The notes under the pieces: model-generated
Told to the model about the DNA's origin: nothing
The model's database searches: none
The model's input: the letters and a program-made list of their open reading frames with translations, nothing else
Translations under genes and position numbers: made by a program
Part shown: in pieces, positions 1 through 8,104 of the stretch
Numbering within the stretch: position 1 is the first letter of the stretch
Layout of the letters: each line of letters opens with the position of its first letter
NCBI GenBank assembly: GCA_946886975.1
Contig: CAMPJV010000054.1
Coordinates: 1 to 11,359 of the forward strand
Direction of reading: 5' to 3'
DNA: 11,359 nt
Origin: an uncultured Taibaiella sp.
Lineage (GTDB): Bacteria; Bacteroidota; Bacteroidia; Chitinophagales; Chitinophagaceae

Positions 1-2
1 AA

Positions 3-143
3 GAGTACACCCTTCGCGCCCACTGGCTCGCTCACAACAAGAAGACCTGCCCGCGCGACAATATTCCATATGTAAAAGACTATCTGGGAAAAACCAACCG
101 ACGAACCTTTTACTGCCCCGTCTGCCAAAAGCTCTACGCATAA
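3..143 (+). CDS. C-terminal end of an Fpg/Nei-family DNA glycosylase (5' partial)
   Basis: The gene runs in from outside the window; frame 3 is open from the first bases to a TAA at 141-143 and gives 46 residues. The ending resembles the zinc-finger tail of formamidopyrimidine-DNA glycosylase/endonuclease VIII proteins: a Cys after a His/Lys-rich stretch (codon 48-50), then GKTNRRTFYCPVCQ, with the second CxxC pair at codons 114-116 and 123-125. In this family the finger is a beta-hairpin that grips DNA, and its Arg (here within TNRRTF) contacts the lesion-bearing strand. The enzyme removes oxidised bases in base-excision repair. Oddity: the first pair reads C-P-R-D instead of CxxC, so one canonical zinc ligand is Asp (codon 57-59). 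The catalytic N-terminus is not visible, so Fpg, Nei and a Bacteroidota-specific relative cannot be told apart. The other two forward frames lack this motif. Confidence 0.8.
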   Translation, partial: EYTLRAHWLAHNKKTCPRDNIPYVKDYLGKTNRRTFYCPVCQKLYA

Positions 144-151
144 TCATAAAC

Positions 152-166
152 ACTTCCACAGGAAGT
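152..166. other. Small hairpin just after the glycosylase gene
   Basis: ACTTCC and GGAAGT form a perfect 6-bp inverted repeat around a 3-nt loop, starting 8 nt after the glycosylase stop codon. The position suits a transcription end or a 3' mRNA-stabilising hairpin. No T-run follows, so it is not a convincing intrinsic terminator. Confidence 0.35.
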
Positions 167-238
167 CACATGCACTTCTCCCGGTCCACCCACATCCATT
201 ATGAATGAGTCTTTTTAACTATGCACCTGCAATATCTA

Positions 239-304
239 CGGAGTTACACCGGAGTTACACTGAAGGTTCAACGGAGTTGCACCCAGGTTCCCCAGATGTT
301 GCCC
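239..304. repeat. Array of six 11-bp direct repeats
   Basis: Six abutting 11-bp units can be laid out without gaps: CGGAGTTACAC at 239-249 and again at 250-260 (identical), TGAAGGTTCAA at 261-271, CGGAGTTGCAC at 272-282 (one mismatch), CCAGGTTCCCC at 283-293 and AGATGTTGCCC at 294-304. Positions 5 (G), 7 (T) and 9 (C) are the same in all six; the last two units match the consensus at 6 of 11 positions. The array lies in the non-coding gap between the glycosylase and the small membrane protein gene. An 11-bp period is not a multiple of 3, so it is not a coding repeat, and it is close to one DNA helical turn. No function is known to me. The three closest copies are certain; membership of units 3, 5 and 6 is judged by phase and the shared core. 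Confidence 0.7.
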
Positions 305-375
305 CCGCAGGCCCCCTTTCAGGCTGTCCCTTAGCCTTTCCTTAACACGCTTGGGCATACTGTTTTTAGCTAGTC

Positions 376-597
376 ATGAATAAACATGGAACTATGGAAA
401 AGCGCATCTTCGGCATTATCCTTACAATACTTGGTATCGTAGGACTAATTATGGCGGCAGTCGGTTTTGTAAATGATAGCAACAATTGGAAGGAACTCAT
501 CGTATACGGCATACTTGGCTTTATATTCTTCTTCTCCGGCATCAGCCTCATCAACACCACAAAGGATGTCATTCATAAGAACGAACACATAAGTTAG
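376..597 (+). CDS. Small two-helix membrane protein of unknown function
   Basis: This encodes 73 residues, or 67 if translation begins at the second ATG (394), which starts MEKRIFGII. The protein has two hydrophobic stretches, about residues 11-31 (rich in I, L, G, A and ending AAVGF) and 42-60 (IVYGILGFIFFFSGISLI), joined by a short polar loop (NDSNNWKE). A polar tail with Lys and Glu follows. This predicts a helical hairpin in the inner membrane. Glycines recur in both helices, which would favour close helix packing. It resembles short two-helix membrane proteins common in Bacteroidota, but I cannot name a family or a role. No clear Shine-Dalgarno precedes either ATG. The gene stands alone on the + strand, with the repeat array upstream and a terminator directly downstream. 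The hydrophobic pattern and the well-placed terminator support a real gene; the start is uncertain. Confidence 0.72.
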   Translation: MNKHGTMEKRIFGIILTILGIVGLIMAAVGFVNDSNNWKELIVYGILGFIFFFSGISLINTTKDVIHKNEHIS

Positions 598-619
598 CTT
601 CCTGCTGAACTATATTAGC

Positions 620-647
620 AAAGCGCCCGGCAACTGCTAGGCGCTTT
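620..647 (+). terminator. Intrinsic terminator between convergent genes
   Basis: AAAGCGCC (620-627) pairs with GGCGCTTT (640-647) as a perfect 8-bp stem. The 12-nt loop can fold further (GC/GC at 630-631 with 636-637). On the + strand it is followed by a T-rich stretch, TTTCTTTGTTTCTTTC, and lies 23 nt after the small membrane protein gene. It ends 23 nt from the tamL stop codon, so it could also stop tamBL transcription from the other side, although in that direction only three T follow the stem. Confidence 0.8.
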
Positions 648-670
648 CTTTGTTTCTTTCCCCCACCGGA

Positions 671-2965
671 TCAAAATGGATACCCTATCGCCAGATTAAA
701 TATCGTTTCCTGATAGAAAGATTTGCCAGTGTTCGATTTGCCAACAGACCACTCCTGTCCCGCCGGCAGCCACGGTTTCCTCAGCGGATACGCAACGTCC
801 AGCCTCAGCAACAGTATCTGGAAGTCAAACCGGAGGCCTATACCCGCGTCCACTGCCAGCTCTTTATAAAAGTTACTGGTGAACTCTCCTCCTGGAAATC
901 GCGGGTCATCATAGTAAGTCCAGATATTGCCCGCATCCAGGAAGATGGCTCCGTTTACAAATTGGTAGATGTTCTTCCTTAGCTCCGTGTTCAGTTCCAG
1001 CTTCACATCTCCCAATGTTTCTATAAATCTGGTTGTCCCATCATTCAGGTACTCCTGATTATATCGCCCCGGCCCCACCAGCCTCGACCGGAATCCCCTC
1101 AGTGAGCTCGCCCCACCGCTGAAGAACTGCTTGATGTTTGGCAGGCTTCTGGAGTTTCCATAGGGATAGCCAAACCCAAGGATGATCCTGCTCGCCCAGA
1201 TGTCATTCTTGTTGATAGAGTAGTTCCGGTAATACCTACCGTCCACCTGGTACTTCATGTACTGTGCATAACGGGTGCCCAGGAGTTCTTGCGGGTTCGT
1301 TGGGGAGGCGCCTTGCACCAATCCCAGTATATTATTCGAAAAGTCAACCAGCGTGTTCAGGTAATAGTTATTTGTCTTAAGGCCTGTCGCCTGTCCGTTG
1401 AACGTGTATTCATAAGTGGGGCCAATGATCAGTCCGTTAAATAGCAGGTTAGAGTAGTTGAGCGTCTGGTCGCCGCCAAAGAGTAATGTGTCAGTCTTCA
1501 CATAGTTTATGTTGATAGGAAATAGCTGGTGCTCTTTTCTTATGTCTTCTTTAAACACGTAGCCGTAGCTCCCCTTCATCGAGGTGATGAGGTAAAGGTT
1601 CTGGCGCAACGAGATGTCATAGCTTGCTTTAATGGTGGTCCTGGGAATGAACATATTGCTCGGCACCACTTTGATAAAGGGTATCAAAAACCGCGGTATC
1701 GCCAGGCTCATCTCCAGCCCTCCTTCAAATGTCGGCGGTCGCGGCGTGTTGCCTCCCGCCTGTGCCTCATATCCGCCTCTCAGCGTCACTGCCAGCAGCT
1801 CCGCCCCACGGAAAGCATTTCTGTTCCTCCAGCTAATGCTCGACTGTGTGCCCAGCCGGCTGTCATTCTGCGACTCTACGCCTATTTCGAACCTCAGAGA
1901 CTTCTTTGGGTATGGTGTCAGGTAGTAAAATACGTCCAGCTTGGGGTCGGCAGGGTTGTCGTCCGGCTCAAACCTGTTCTTCACAAACTTGAACGTACCT
2001 AGTGACACGAGCCTGCTCAGCGACATGTTCTGTTCGGTACGGTTATAAAGATCACCCGGTTTGAACTGCATCGCCTGTTCAAAGACAATCGGCCTGAAGG
2101 TATTCCTTCGATCTACCACATAATAGCCTTCATGCAGTGTCGCATTTGCCATGTTCGTGTCTGCCCTTTCCCTTCTCAGGTTGTAGTTGGGATAAACGAA
2201 CACCTCGTCTATATGATACACATAATAAGCTTGCTCCGGTATTTCTTCGTGCTTGGCTTTCATATAGATGTCCACTTCATTGTCACCCACCGTCGTATCT
2301 GCCAGGGCGATGACGTAGTCGGGCCTGAAGTAGTAGTATCCCTTTTCGGTAAGTTCTTTATCTATACGGTCTCTTTCGCCTTTTATCAGGTCCAGGTTAT
2401 ACGGCTGCCCCAGCTTCAGCAGGGTCTTCTCCTTTGTCGTGGCCATATCTATGCTTATCTGGGATGAGTCTATCGGAAACTCTACGTTCCTGATCTTGTA
2501 CAAAGGTCCCGTCCATACGTCGAATATGGCCCTCGTTCTCTTATTCTTGGTTTCCGTACGAGATTTCACTGTGGGGTAGAAGTAGCCTCTGTTCTGCATC
2601 AGGTTTACGAAGATGGCATCATTCTTGGCCAGGTCCAGTGTGCTTGCAAGCACCGGTGGTTCTCCAAACTTCCTTATGGTGTTTCTGAAGAATCCTTTCT
2701 TGCTGGTGTCTCCTGCAAAGTTGTATATCGTAAGCTTTAGGCGAATACCCAGCAAGGTGCTGTTCGGCTTAGGACGCACGGCCCCGTCCAGGTCTTTCTT
2801 TATAGTCTTCCGGTATTTCCTGTCTCCTTCTTTGTCCTCCAGATTTACCGTCGATCCTATATATAGCGTTTCTCCCTCAGGGAGGTACTTTGTATTACTG
2901 CAGGACGCGGCCAGTGCTGTTAATGCGCCTAACAGTAGCAGGTATAGTATATTCTTTCGCAACAT
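671..2965 (-). CDS. tamL: TamL: lipid-anchored TamA-type Omp85 outer-membrane protein
   Basis: Outer-membrane partner of TamB in the translocation and assembly module, which helps place beta-barrel proteins and is implicated in envelope lipid homeostasis. The 764 residues begin with a lipoprotein signal: a basic start, a Leu-rich core and LAAS before Cys22 (codon 2900-2902). No acidic surface-export signal follows the Cys (SNTKYLPEGE), so the lipid anchor probably faces the periplasm. About residues 30-350 form the POTRA-type region. The 16-strand Omp85 barrel follows (about 355-764), with the diagnostic RGF motif at 623-625 in a GGASSLRGFRSR context and a terminal Phe after IGYP, as in a beta-signal. 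Length and layout match the Bacteroidota TamL type rather than proteobacterial TamA, which has a cleaved ordinary signal peptide. The ATG is 3 nt after the tamB stop and lacks a clear Shine-Dalgarno, so translation is probably coupled to tamB. A BamA paralogue is unlikely given the lipobox, the length and the tamB neighbour. Confidence 0.9.
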   Translation of the reverse strand: MLRKNILYLLLLGALTALAASCSNTKYLPEGETLYIGSTVNLEDKEGDRKYRKTIKKDLDGAVRPKPNSTLLGIRLKLTIYNFAGDTSKKGFFRNTIRKFGEPPVLASTLDLAKNDAIFVNLMQNRGYFYPTVKSRTETKNKRTRAIFDVWTGPLYKIRNVEFPIDSSQISIDMATTKEKTLLKLGQPYNLDLIKGERDRIDKELTEKGYYYFRPDYVIALADTTVGDNEVDIYMKAKHEEIPEQAYYVYHIDEVFVYPNYNLRRERADTNMANATLHEGYYVVDRRNTFRPIVFEQAMQFKPGDLYNRTEQNMSLSRLVSLGTFKFVKNRFEPDDNPADPKLDVFYYLTPYPKKSLRFEIGVESQNDSRLGTQSSISWRNRNAFRGAELLAVTLRGGYEAQAGGNTPRPPTFEGGLEMSLAIPRFLIPFIKVVPSNMFIPRTTIKASYDISLRQNLYLITSMKGSYGYVFKEDIRKEHQLFPININYVKTDTLLFGGDQTLNYSNLLFNGLIIGPTYEYTFNGQATGLKTNNYYLNTLVDFSNNILGLVQGASPTNPQELLGTRYAQYMKYQVDGRYYRNYSINKNDIWASRIILGFGYPYGNSRSLPNIKQFFSGGASSLRGFRSRLVGPGRYNQEYLNDGTTRFIETLGDVKLELNTELRKNIYQFVNGAIFLDAGNIWTYYDDPRFPGGEFTSNFYKELAVDAGIGLRFDFQILLLRLDVAYPLRKPWLPAGQEWSVGKSNTGKSFYQETIFNLAIGYPF

Positions 2966-2968
2966 AGA

Positions 2969-5900
2969 TCAGTTTGTAGCTCTCTTTTCTCTTCTTGGTG
3001 CTTCTATATATGCCTGAGCTGTCTGGAGGCTATCTTGTTGCCTTTTCTCCTGTCTTTCCCTTCGCCTCTCTTCCCTCAGTTGTTCTTTCTTCCTTTTACT
3101 CATCAGCACCTGCCGGAAGCGGTTGTAGTCAACCTGCAGGATAAAGCTCGCACCGGTGGCCACCACCACTCCCTCAAAGGCTCCGGCTTCTTCATTCTGC
3201 CGGTAAAACCGCACCCTGTACCTTCTGTCTGCAGTAAGGTCGTAGTCCACTGCAATATTGCCAGGTATATAAGAGGTGCCTCGGGTTGAATTGGTCCTTG
3301 GCCCTTCGAGCTGAAAGTTATTGCCAACACTAATGGTAAGCCTGTCGTTGAGCAGTCGCTTGGAGGCTCCAATACTCAGGTCTGTCCGGTTTCTTCTTTC
3401 GCCCGTGGTGTAATCTTCGGAAGACTGCAGGTCCATCGTTAGGTCAAGGCCAGCAACAAGCCCTCCTGCAAACTGGTTTAGCTGTTCGCTGATGAAACGG
3501 CTCGCGCTCTGCCTCGCTATTGCTTCTGCGTCCCTGCCTCCTGCTCCATTTTCGAACGGGTTCTCTCCCACGAATCTGTTAAGTATGATCAGTGCAAATA
3601 CTTGTTTGTTCAGTTCTGTAGGATTGTTTCGAAGCTGGGCCAGCCTGGCGCCCACCACGTCCGCAACGTCAGATGAGACTCTTGTAGTTCCTCCTTCAGG
3701 CAGCACGATATCGAAGCTGATCACTGGCAGCAGCATAGGTCCTGTCAGGTTCATCTGCACCTGGAATGGGAGCCTCTGTTTAAAGTAAGCAAGTTCAGAG
3801 GGGTCTGTTACCTGCCTCGCTACGAGGTCATATGGCGGTACATTGGCTTCATAAATGGCGGTAACATTTAGTTCTGCTTTGGTCGGATCGCCAGAGAAGA
3901 CGACCTTACTTCCTTTCTCAATTCTGAATAGTCGTCTTATGAAATTATAGTTTAGCTGATAGCTTCCGTCCACTATCTCATAGGTTCCCACAAGGCCAAT
4001 AGTACCGTCCGGCGCCACAGTCGTATTAAGGTTTGCAGTTCCGCGTACTTTCACGAAGTCCCCGGTACCTTCGTCTATTATCACACTGAAGCTCGCATTC
4101 TCATCCACCGTCACGTTCAGGTTGATCTCAGAGCCCGGACGCACCCGGTTCAGGTTCCTTACAGAGGCAGTATCCTTCGGCTGAAATACATAGTAGCCAT
4201 TAGGATTGCTCATGTCCACAAATTCCACGATTCCCTTATAGTCCTGCAGCGCCACTTCTTTCTCAGGTATTGTTGCGGTCACATCAGTCTCTTCTAAAAT
4301 GTTCAGGGTGCCATCGATGTTGGGTTGGGTAGCCGTTCCGTTTATGCGCATGTTTGTTGTCAGGAATAGCTTCCCATAGAAGTCCTTGTTCTCGTTCACG
4401 GTGCTGTTCATCGCCTGCCAGTTGTTGGCTCTTAGTCTAAGCCCCAGCCCTATGTTCCTCAGGTCAGCATAGTTTACGCTCCCGTCTATTGTTGCAGTGT
4501 TGCCCCTGCTGTCGTTTACATTGAACCTGTTGAAAAGGATCTCCTGTGCCCTGAAGCTCATTGTTTCAGATGGCATGGTAAACTGCGAGTTCAGCATCGC
4601 GATATTGGTACTTAGCTGGTCTGTTCTGAGCTCTCCATTCAGCGTAGGGTCGGCAAGTGTGCCGTGTACTTTCAGGTCGCCCCGCAAAAAGCCCGTCGTA
4701 TTCTTTATCTGGTGACCTGTAGCCCCTTCTATGGAGGCAACATTCAGCGGATTCAGAGCAAGCGTCATGTTGAAGTTATTCCCGTTTACAGGAGTCGGAT
4801 AGTATAGTCCGTTCAGGGTAACGTTATTGCCAAAGCCGGTTATGCCAACCTTTGCATCAATAGCCGTTTCAGACGCGTTGCGTACGTTCAGGTTGATGTT
4901 CCCTATTGTATCTCCAAGCACTGAGAAGTTGCTTATATCGAGCACGGAAGTGATCTGCGGGTTAGGGTTCATCTGCTGAAGGTTAATGTTACCGGCCAGC
5001 ATACCATTCGCCAACAAGGTGTCCTTACTGATAACCTCTGTAATATTGGACAGCATGAAGTTGCTTATATCCGCCCGGAGCGGAGCATTGAAGGTTGGCG
5101 ACTGGCTGTTTATGGTGATGCTTTCTGGTCCATTGTTGATGCCGAAGTTCTGAACGTAGAAGCCTTGTTTGCCAAATACTATCTTATTAGGCTGACTCAC
5201 ATTCCATTCTTTATAGTTCAGCATCAGCCCGGGGTGGAGCTGGAGCACTTGTTCGTTGCCATTCTGTTGCAGTGAAGCTCCAAGCCTGAACTTCTGATTA
5301 CTGTCGGGGTCTGCAATGGAGATATTTGAGGTAATCAGGTTGGTACGCACATTTCCTGTTGCGTTAGCATACCAGATGTCCATGCTCTTCTGCTGAAGGT
5401 GGTCCACGGAGGCAAGATAGGTGAGGGCAGAGTCGGTGCCGTTCACTCTCACCTTTCCGTCAGTTATATTGTAAGTGCCGTAGGTTATCTGCGGCGCGTC
5501 TGCGTTCAGGAATACCCTGTGGGGGCTAAGCCCTCCTTCTATTCTCACAGTGTCGAAGCTCTTCAGATCGGGCACAAAGCCCTTGATGACAGGATGGTCT
5601 TCGATCTTTGCAATAAGGTTTAGATCGTAGTCCGCAGGTAGGTTGAATTGCTTCCTGTATTTCACGCCATACTTGTCTGTGCTGTCGCTTAGCAGGTAGT
5701 GCCTGTTGATGTGATAGGTGACTATGTCGCCTACCTTAGTAAGAGGTGTGTGTCCCCAGATGTGGGCGTAAAGGGCCTCTGCGCTTACAACTATATTGTT
5801 GCCGCTGTCTGCGCTGGGCCTAGCTACAATATAGAGGCTGTCCATAAAATAGGTGCTGCCATTTGCAGCCACTGATGGCCTGTTAAGTATAATAGTTCCA

Positions 5901-8089
5901 TTGGGGTAGTCGGGGTTCAGTTCCTCAATGTCCGCCTCCAGAGTACCCCTTAGCCGCACATCATTGGTGGTAAAGTTCAGGGCCTGCAGATCGATACTGT
6001 CAATAGTCGCGTCAGCATTGATAGCCGGGTACTTGCCCCTGAAGTCAGCCGTTCCGGTAACCCTCAGGTCCGCATTGGGGTCATTAGAGTTAACCTCGTA
6101 CTTTGCTTTTTTGCCTGCAACACTAGCGTTGAACGCAACGTTTCTGTAAGTGTATTTATTATAGCCTGCAGCGTGAATGGTACCTCTTGCTGTGGTGTTC
6201 ATGGTATTGATGTCAAAGCCTGTTCCCCTGGCGGTGATATCGGCCGAGATAGCGCCAAGCATGGTATCTCTCATGATCTTGCCTATGTTCAGCGACTGGG
6301 TTTTTACAACAAGGTCGTACTTCTCTCTTCCTGCTCCGCCAGCGGTAGATAGCAATCCCCGTACTGATGCATTGCCATCGCTGGATACTAAGAGCAGGTT
6401 AGGCCTATACGTCGTAGTTGTTCCTGAGATGGTGCCTGTGGCGCCAAAGCGGTCCGGAAGCCTTATCTGTTTGAGCGTGGCGGGCGGTAGCAGTGTTTCA
6501 ACATCGTTCCTGGTGGATTGAAGTTTAAAGATGTTCAGATCATAGCTAAGCCTGTTGGCATCGGGCATGCCGTAGATAGTTCCTTCTAAATTCACTTCTG
6601 TACTGCCCAGGCCAGAGAGGGCCAGCTCATCGATTCTCAGTTCGTCCAGCCTCCCCTCAAGTTTAGTGGAGAGCTTTACCATTCCGTTCCTGTGCTTCCT
6701 GAAGAACGGCTGCTGCGCCAGCTGCGGAGCAAAAAGAAGTACGTCCTTCATGCCAATAATGCTGTTCTGAAGGTTCAGCTGCATCTGCATCAGGTTAGGG
6801 TTCCTGGCAAGGGCGTCAAGAGAAGGATACTTTACCTCGGCGTAGTCTTGAAGTATAGTGTTTGATGTCTGGAGGTAGAGATTTCTGAGGTATCCTCCCT
6901 GTGGATGATAGGCAAACCTTGTCCTTAGCTCCCTGACATCCAACCCGCTGTGGTCTTTGCCTTCCAGGTGGGCTATGTTACCCTCGATGGTGTCTGTCGT
7001 GTAGTTTACATTATCAGCGTCAAGTGTCAGGCCGGTAACGTTGAGGTGGGCGTAATCTATGCCCGAGGGCAGCCTTCGTTCACTTTCATTGTTCAGAACG
7101 AAACCTATATTATTTAGGTTAAGAGCGTTCGCGGTAACCCTCCATTTCATTTCGGGTACCGGGTTCTCCTCGATCAGAGTATCGGCTACCTCTTCAGCAA
7201 GTTCAGCGGCGCGTCCTGCCATTAGTACCTTTACAGTTGAGTTATTCAGCGTAAAATCCTTTACGTCTATCGATTGGTTAGGAATATCCATTACGCCGGG
7301 GTGGGCAAGAAGCTCTCCGACCTTTATATCCATGAAGAATTTGTTAGTTAGGTCCTGCTGGTTGTATGAGATGTTTTTGAGGTTCAATTCATCTGCACCT
7401 AGTTGCAAGGTGAGGGGCTCGTTAATAGTATCTATAGTAGGCGGCAGATAGGATTTGCCTTGTATCACGACCGCCTTTACATTGTTGGCGTTTAGGTTCT
7501 TGAGGCGGAATATCAGCTTGTCAGGATTAAGTTCATGCATCGTCAAGTCCAGGTCGCCTACGTCGAAGGCTAGCCTGCTGCCCCCGGTATAATCATCCAT
7601 CTTGAAGTGGACATCGTGCAGGACCAGCTTATCCAGGTTCATCTGCAGTACAGCGGTGGTGTCAAGCACTACGGTGGTGTCTACGGTTTGCGTACTAAAG
7701 GCTGTAAGGACATATTCAAAGTTGAAGGTCGTGTCGGGGATATTGCGATAGATATGTGAGTAAACGCCATCGAGATATATCTTCTGAACGGACACTTCGT
7801 TCTTCAGTAGTTTCAGCATCGCGATGTCAACCTTCATTTCTCTAGCGGCCAGCAGCGTATCTTTCGCCTGGTCTTTGAAGAGGACGTTCTTAAGCACGAT
7901 CATCTTGGGCAAGCTGTAGTCAAGATCGCCTATGTGCACTTCTGTTTTGAGCTTGTTGCTGAGGTAGGAAACCGCCTGCTCCCGAACAAAGTTCTTGCCG
8001 GGCCGTGTATTGAGGAAAATGATGGCGACAAACAGGAGAAAGAAGATCCCTGCCAATACCCATAAGGTTATTCGTAAAGCTTTGCGCAT
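2969..8089 (-). CDS. tamB: TamB: inner-membrane-anchored translocation and assembly module protein
   Basis: TamB belongs to the AsmA-like/bridge-like lipid-transfer family. It spans the periplasm and docks its C-terminus on the Omp85 partner, here TamL. Of 1706 residues, 1-6 are basic and about 7-26 form one hydrophobic signal-anchor helix. An AsmA-like start follows (lipid-facing strands, about 30-110: VHIGDLDYSLPKMIVLKNV). Then comes a very long run of alternating hydrophobic/polar strands rich in Asn, Thr and Asp, typical of the beta-taco groove. The C-terminal TamB (DUF490) domain covers roughly 1220-1655, with recognisable pieces VKVRGTANLN, GTYEIVDGSYQLNY and RRLFRIEKGSKVVFSGDP. Residues 1663-1706 are a highly charged Arg/Glu/Lys/Gln tail. 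E. coli TamB is about 1259 residues, so this is long; long TamB is usual in Bacteroidota. It is the first gene of the operon, and the reading frame is unbroken. The start is supported by the signal-anchor directly after the ATG. Confidence 0.93.
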   Translation of the reverse strand: MRKALRITLWVLAGIFFLLFVAIIFLNTRPGKNFVREQAVSYLSNKLKTEVHIGDLDYSLPKMIVLKNVLFKDQAKDTLLAAREMKVDIAMLKLLKNEVSVQKIYLDGVYSHIYRNIPDTTFNFEYVLTAFSTQTVDTTVVLDTTAVLQMNLDKLVLHDVHFKMDDYTGGSRLAFDVGDLDLTMHELNPDKLIFRLKNLNANNVKAVVIQGKSYLPPTIDTINEPLTLQLGADELNLKNISYNQQDLTNKFFMDIKVGELLAHPGVMDIPNQSIDVKDFTLNNSTVKVLMAGRAAELAEEVADTLIEENPVPEMKWRVTANALNLNNIGFVLNNESERRLPSGIDYAHLNVTGLTLDADNVNYTTDTIEGNIAHLEGKDHSGLDVRELRTRFAYHPQGGYLRNLYLQTSNTILQDYAEVKYPSLDALARNPNLMQMQLNLQNSIIGMKDVLLFAPQLAQQPFFRKHRNGMVKLSTKLEGRLDELRIDELALSGLGSTEVNLEGTIYGMPDANRLSYDLNIFKLQSTRNDVETLLPPATLKQIRLPDRFGATGTISGTTTTYRPNLLLVSSDGNASVRGLLSTAGGAGREKYDLVVKTQSLNIGKIMRDTMLGAISADITARGTGFDINTMNTTARGTIHAAGYNKYTYRNVAFNASVAGKKAKYEVNSNDPNADLRVTGTADFRGKYPAINADATIDSIDLQALNFTTNDVRLRGTLEADIEELNPDYPNGTIILNRPSVAANGSTYFMDSLYIVARPSADSGNNIVVSAEALYAHIWGHTPLTKVGDIVTYHINRHYLLSDSTDKYGVKYRKQFNLPADYDLNLIAKIEDHPVIKGFVPDLKSFDTVRIEGGLSPHRVFLNADAPQITYGTYNITDGKVRVNGTDSALTYLASVDHLQQKSMDIWYANATGNVRTNLITSNISIADPDSNQKFRLGASLQQNGNEQVLQLHPGLMLNYKEWNVSQPNKIVFGKQGFYVQNFGINNGPESITINSQSPTFNAPLRADISNFMLSNITEVISKDTLLANGMLAGNINLQQMNPNPQITSVLDISNFSVLGDTIGNINLNVRNASETAIDAKVGITGFGNNVTLNGLYYPTPVNGNNFNMTLALNPLNVASIEGATGHQIKNTTGFLRGDLKVHGTLADPTLNGELRTDQLSTNIAMLNSQFTMPSETMSFRAQEILFNRFNVNDSRGNTATIDGSVNYADLRNIGLGLRLRANNWQAMNSTVNENKDFYGKLFLTTNMRINGTATQPNIDGTLNILEETDVTATIPEKEVALQDYKGIVEFVDMSNPNGYYVFQPKDTASVRNLNRVRPGSEINLNVTVDENASFSVIIDEGTGDFVKVRGTANLNTTVAPDGTIGLVGTYEIVDGSYQLNYNFIRRLFRIEKGSKVVFSGDPTKAELNVTAIYEANVPPYDLVARQVTDPSELAYFKQRLPFQVQMNLTGPMLLPVISFDIVLPEGGTTRVSSDVADVVGARLAQLRNNPTELNKQVFALIILNRFVGENPFENGAGGRDAEAIARQSASRFISEQLNQFAGGLVAGLDLTMDLQSSEDYTTGERRNRTDLSIGASKRLLNDRLTISVGNNFQLEGPRTNSTRGTSYIPGNIAVDYDLTADRRYRVRFYRQNEEAGAFEGVVVATGASFILQVDYNRFRQVLMSKRKKEQLREERRRERQEKRQQDSLQTAQAYIEAPRREKRATN

Positions 8090-8104
8090 TGTTATGATAA
8101 CCTT

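Noticed and set aside
239..304. CRISPR array
   Set aside because: Repeats are only 11 bp and abut each other without spacers, and there are no cas genes.
321..337. Hairpin AGGCT/AGCCT before the small membrane protein gene
   Set aside because: Only 5 bp with a 7-nt loop and no supporting context; expected by chance in this much sequence.
366..572. Minus-strand frame of 68 codons opposite the small membrane protein
   Set aside because: The plus-strand reading has a clean two-helix pattern and a matching terminator; the minus reading is Met/Ser/Pro-rich and looks like a shadow.
650..982. Plus-strand open frame of 110 codons opposite the tamL 3' end
   Set aside because: Its composition is Arg/Pro-rich and unlike a folded protein, it overlaps the terminator, and the opposite strand is a clear Omp85 gene.
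1529..7451. Several plus-strand open frames of 70-160 codons opposite tamL and tamB
   Set aside because: They are antisense shadows of two unbroken, well-recognised genes; none shows a domain, motif or start context of its own.
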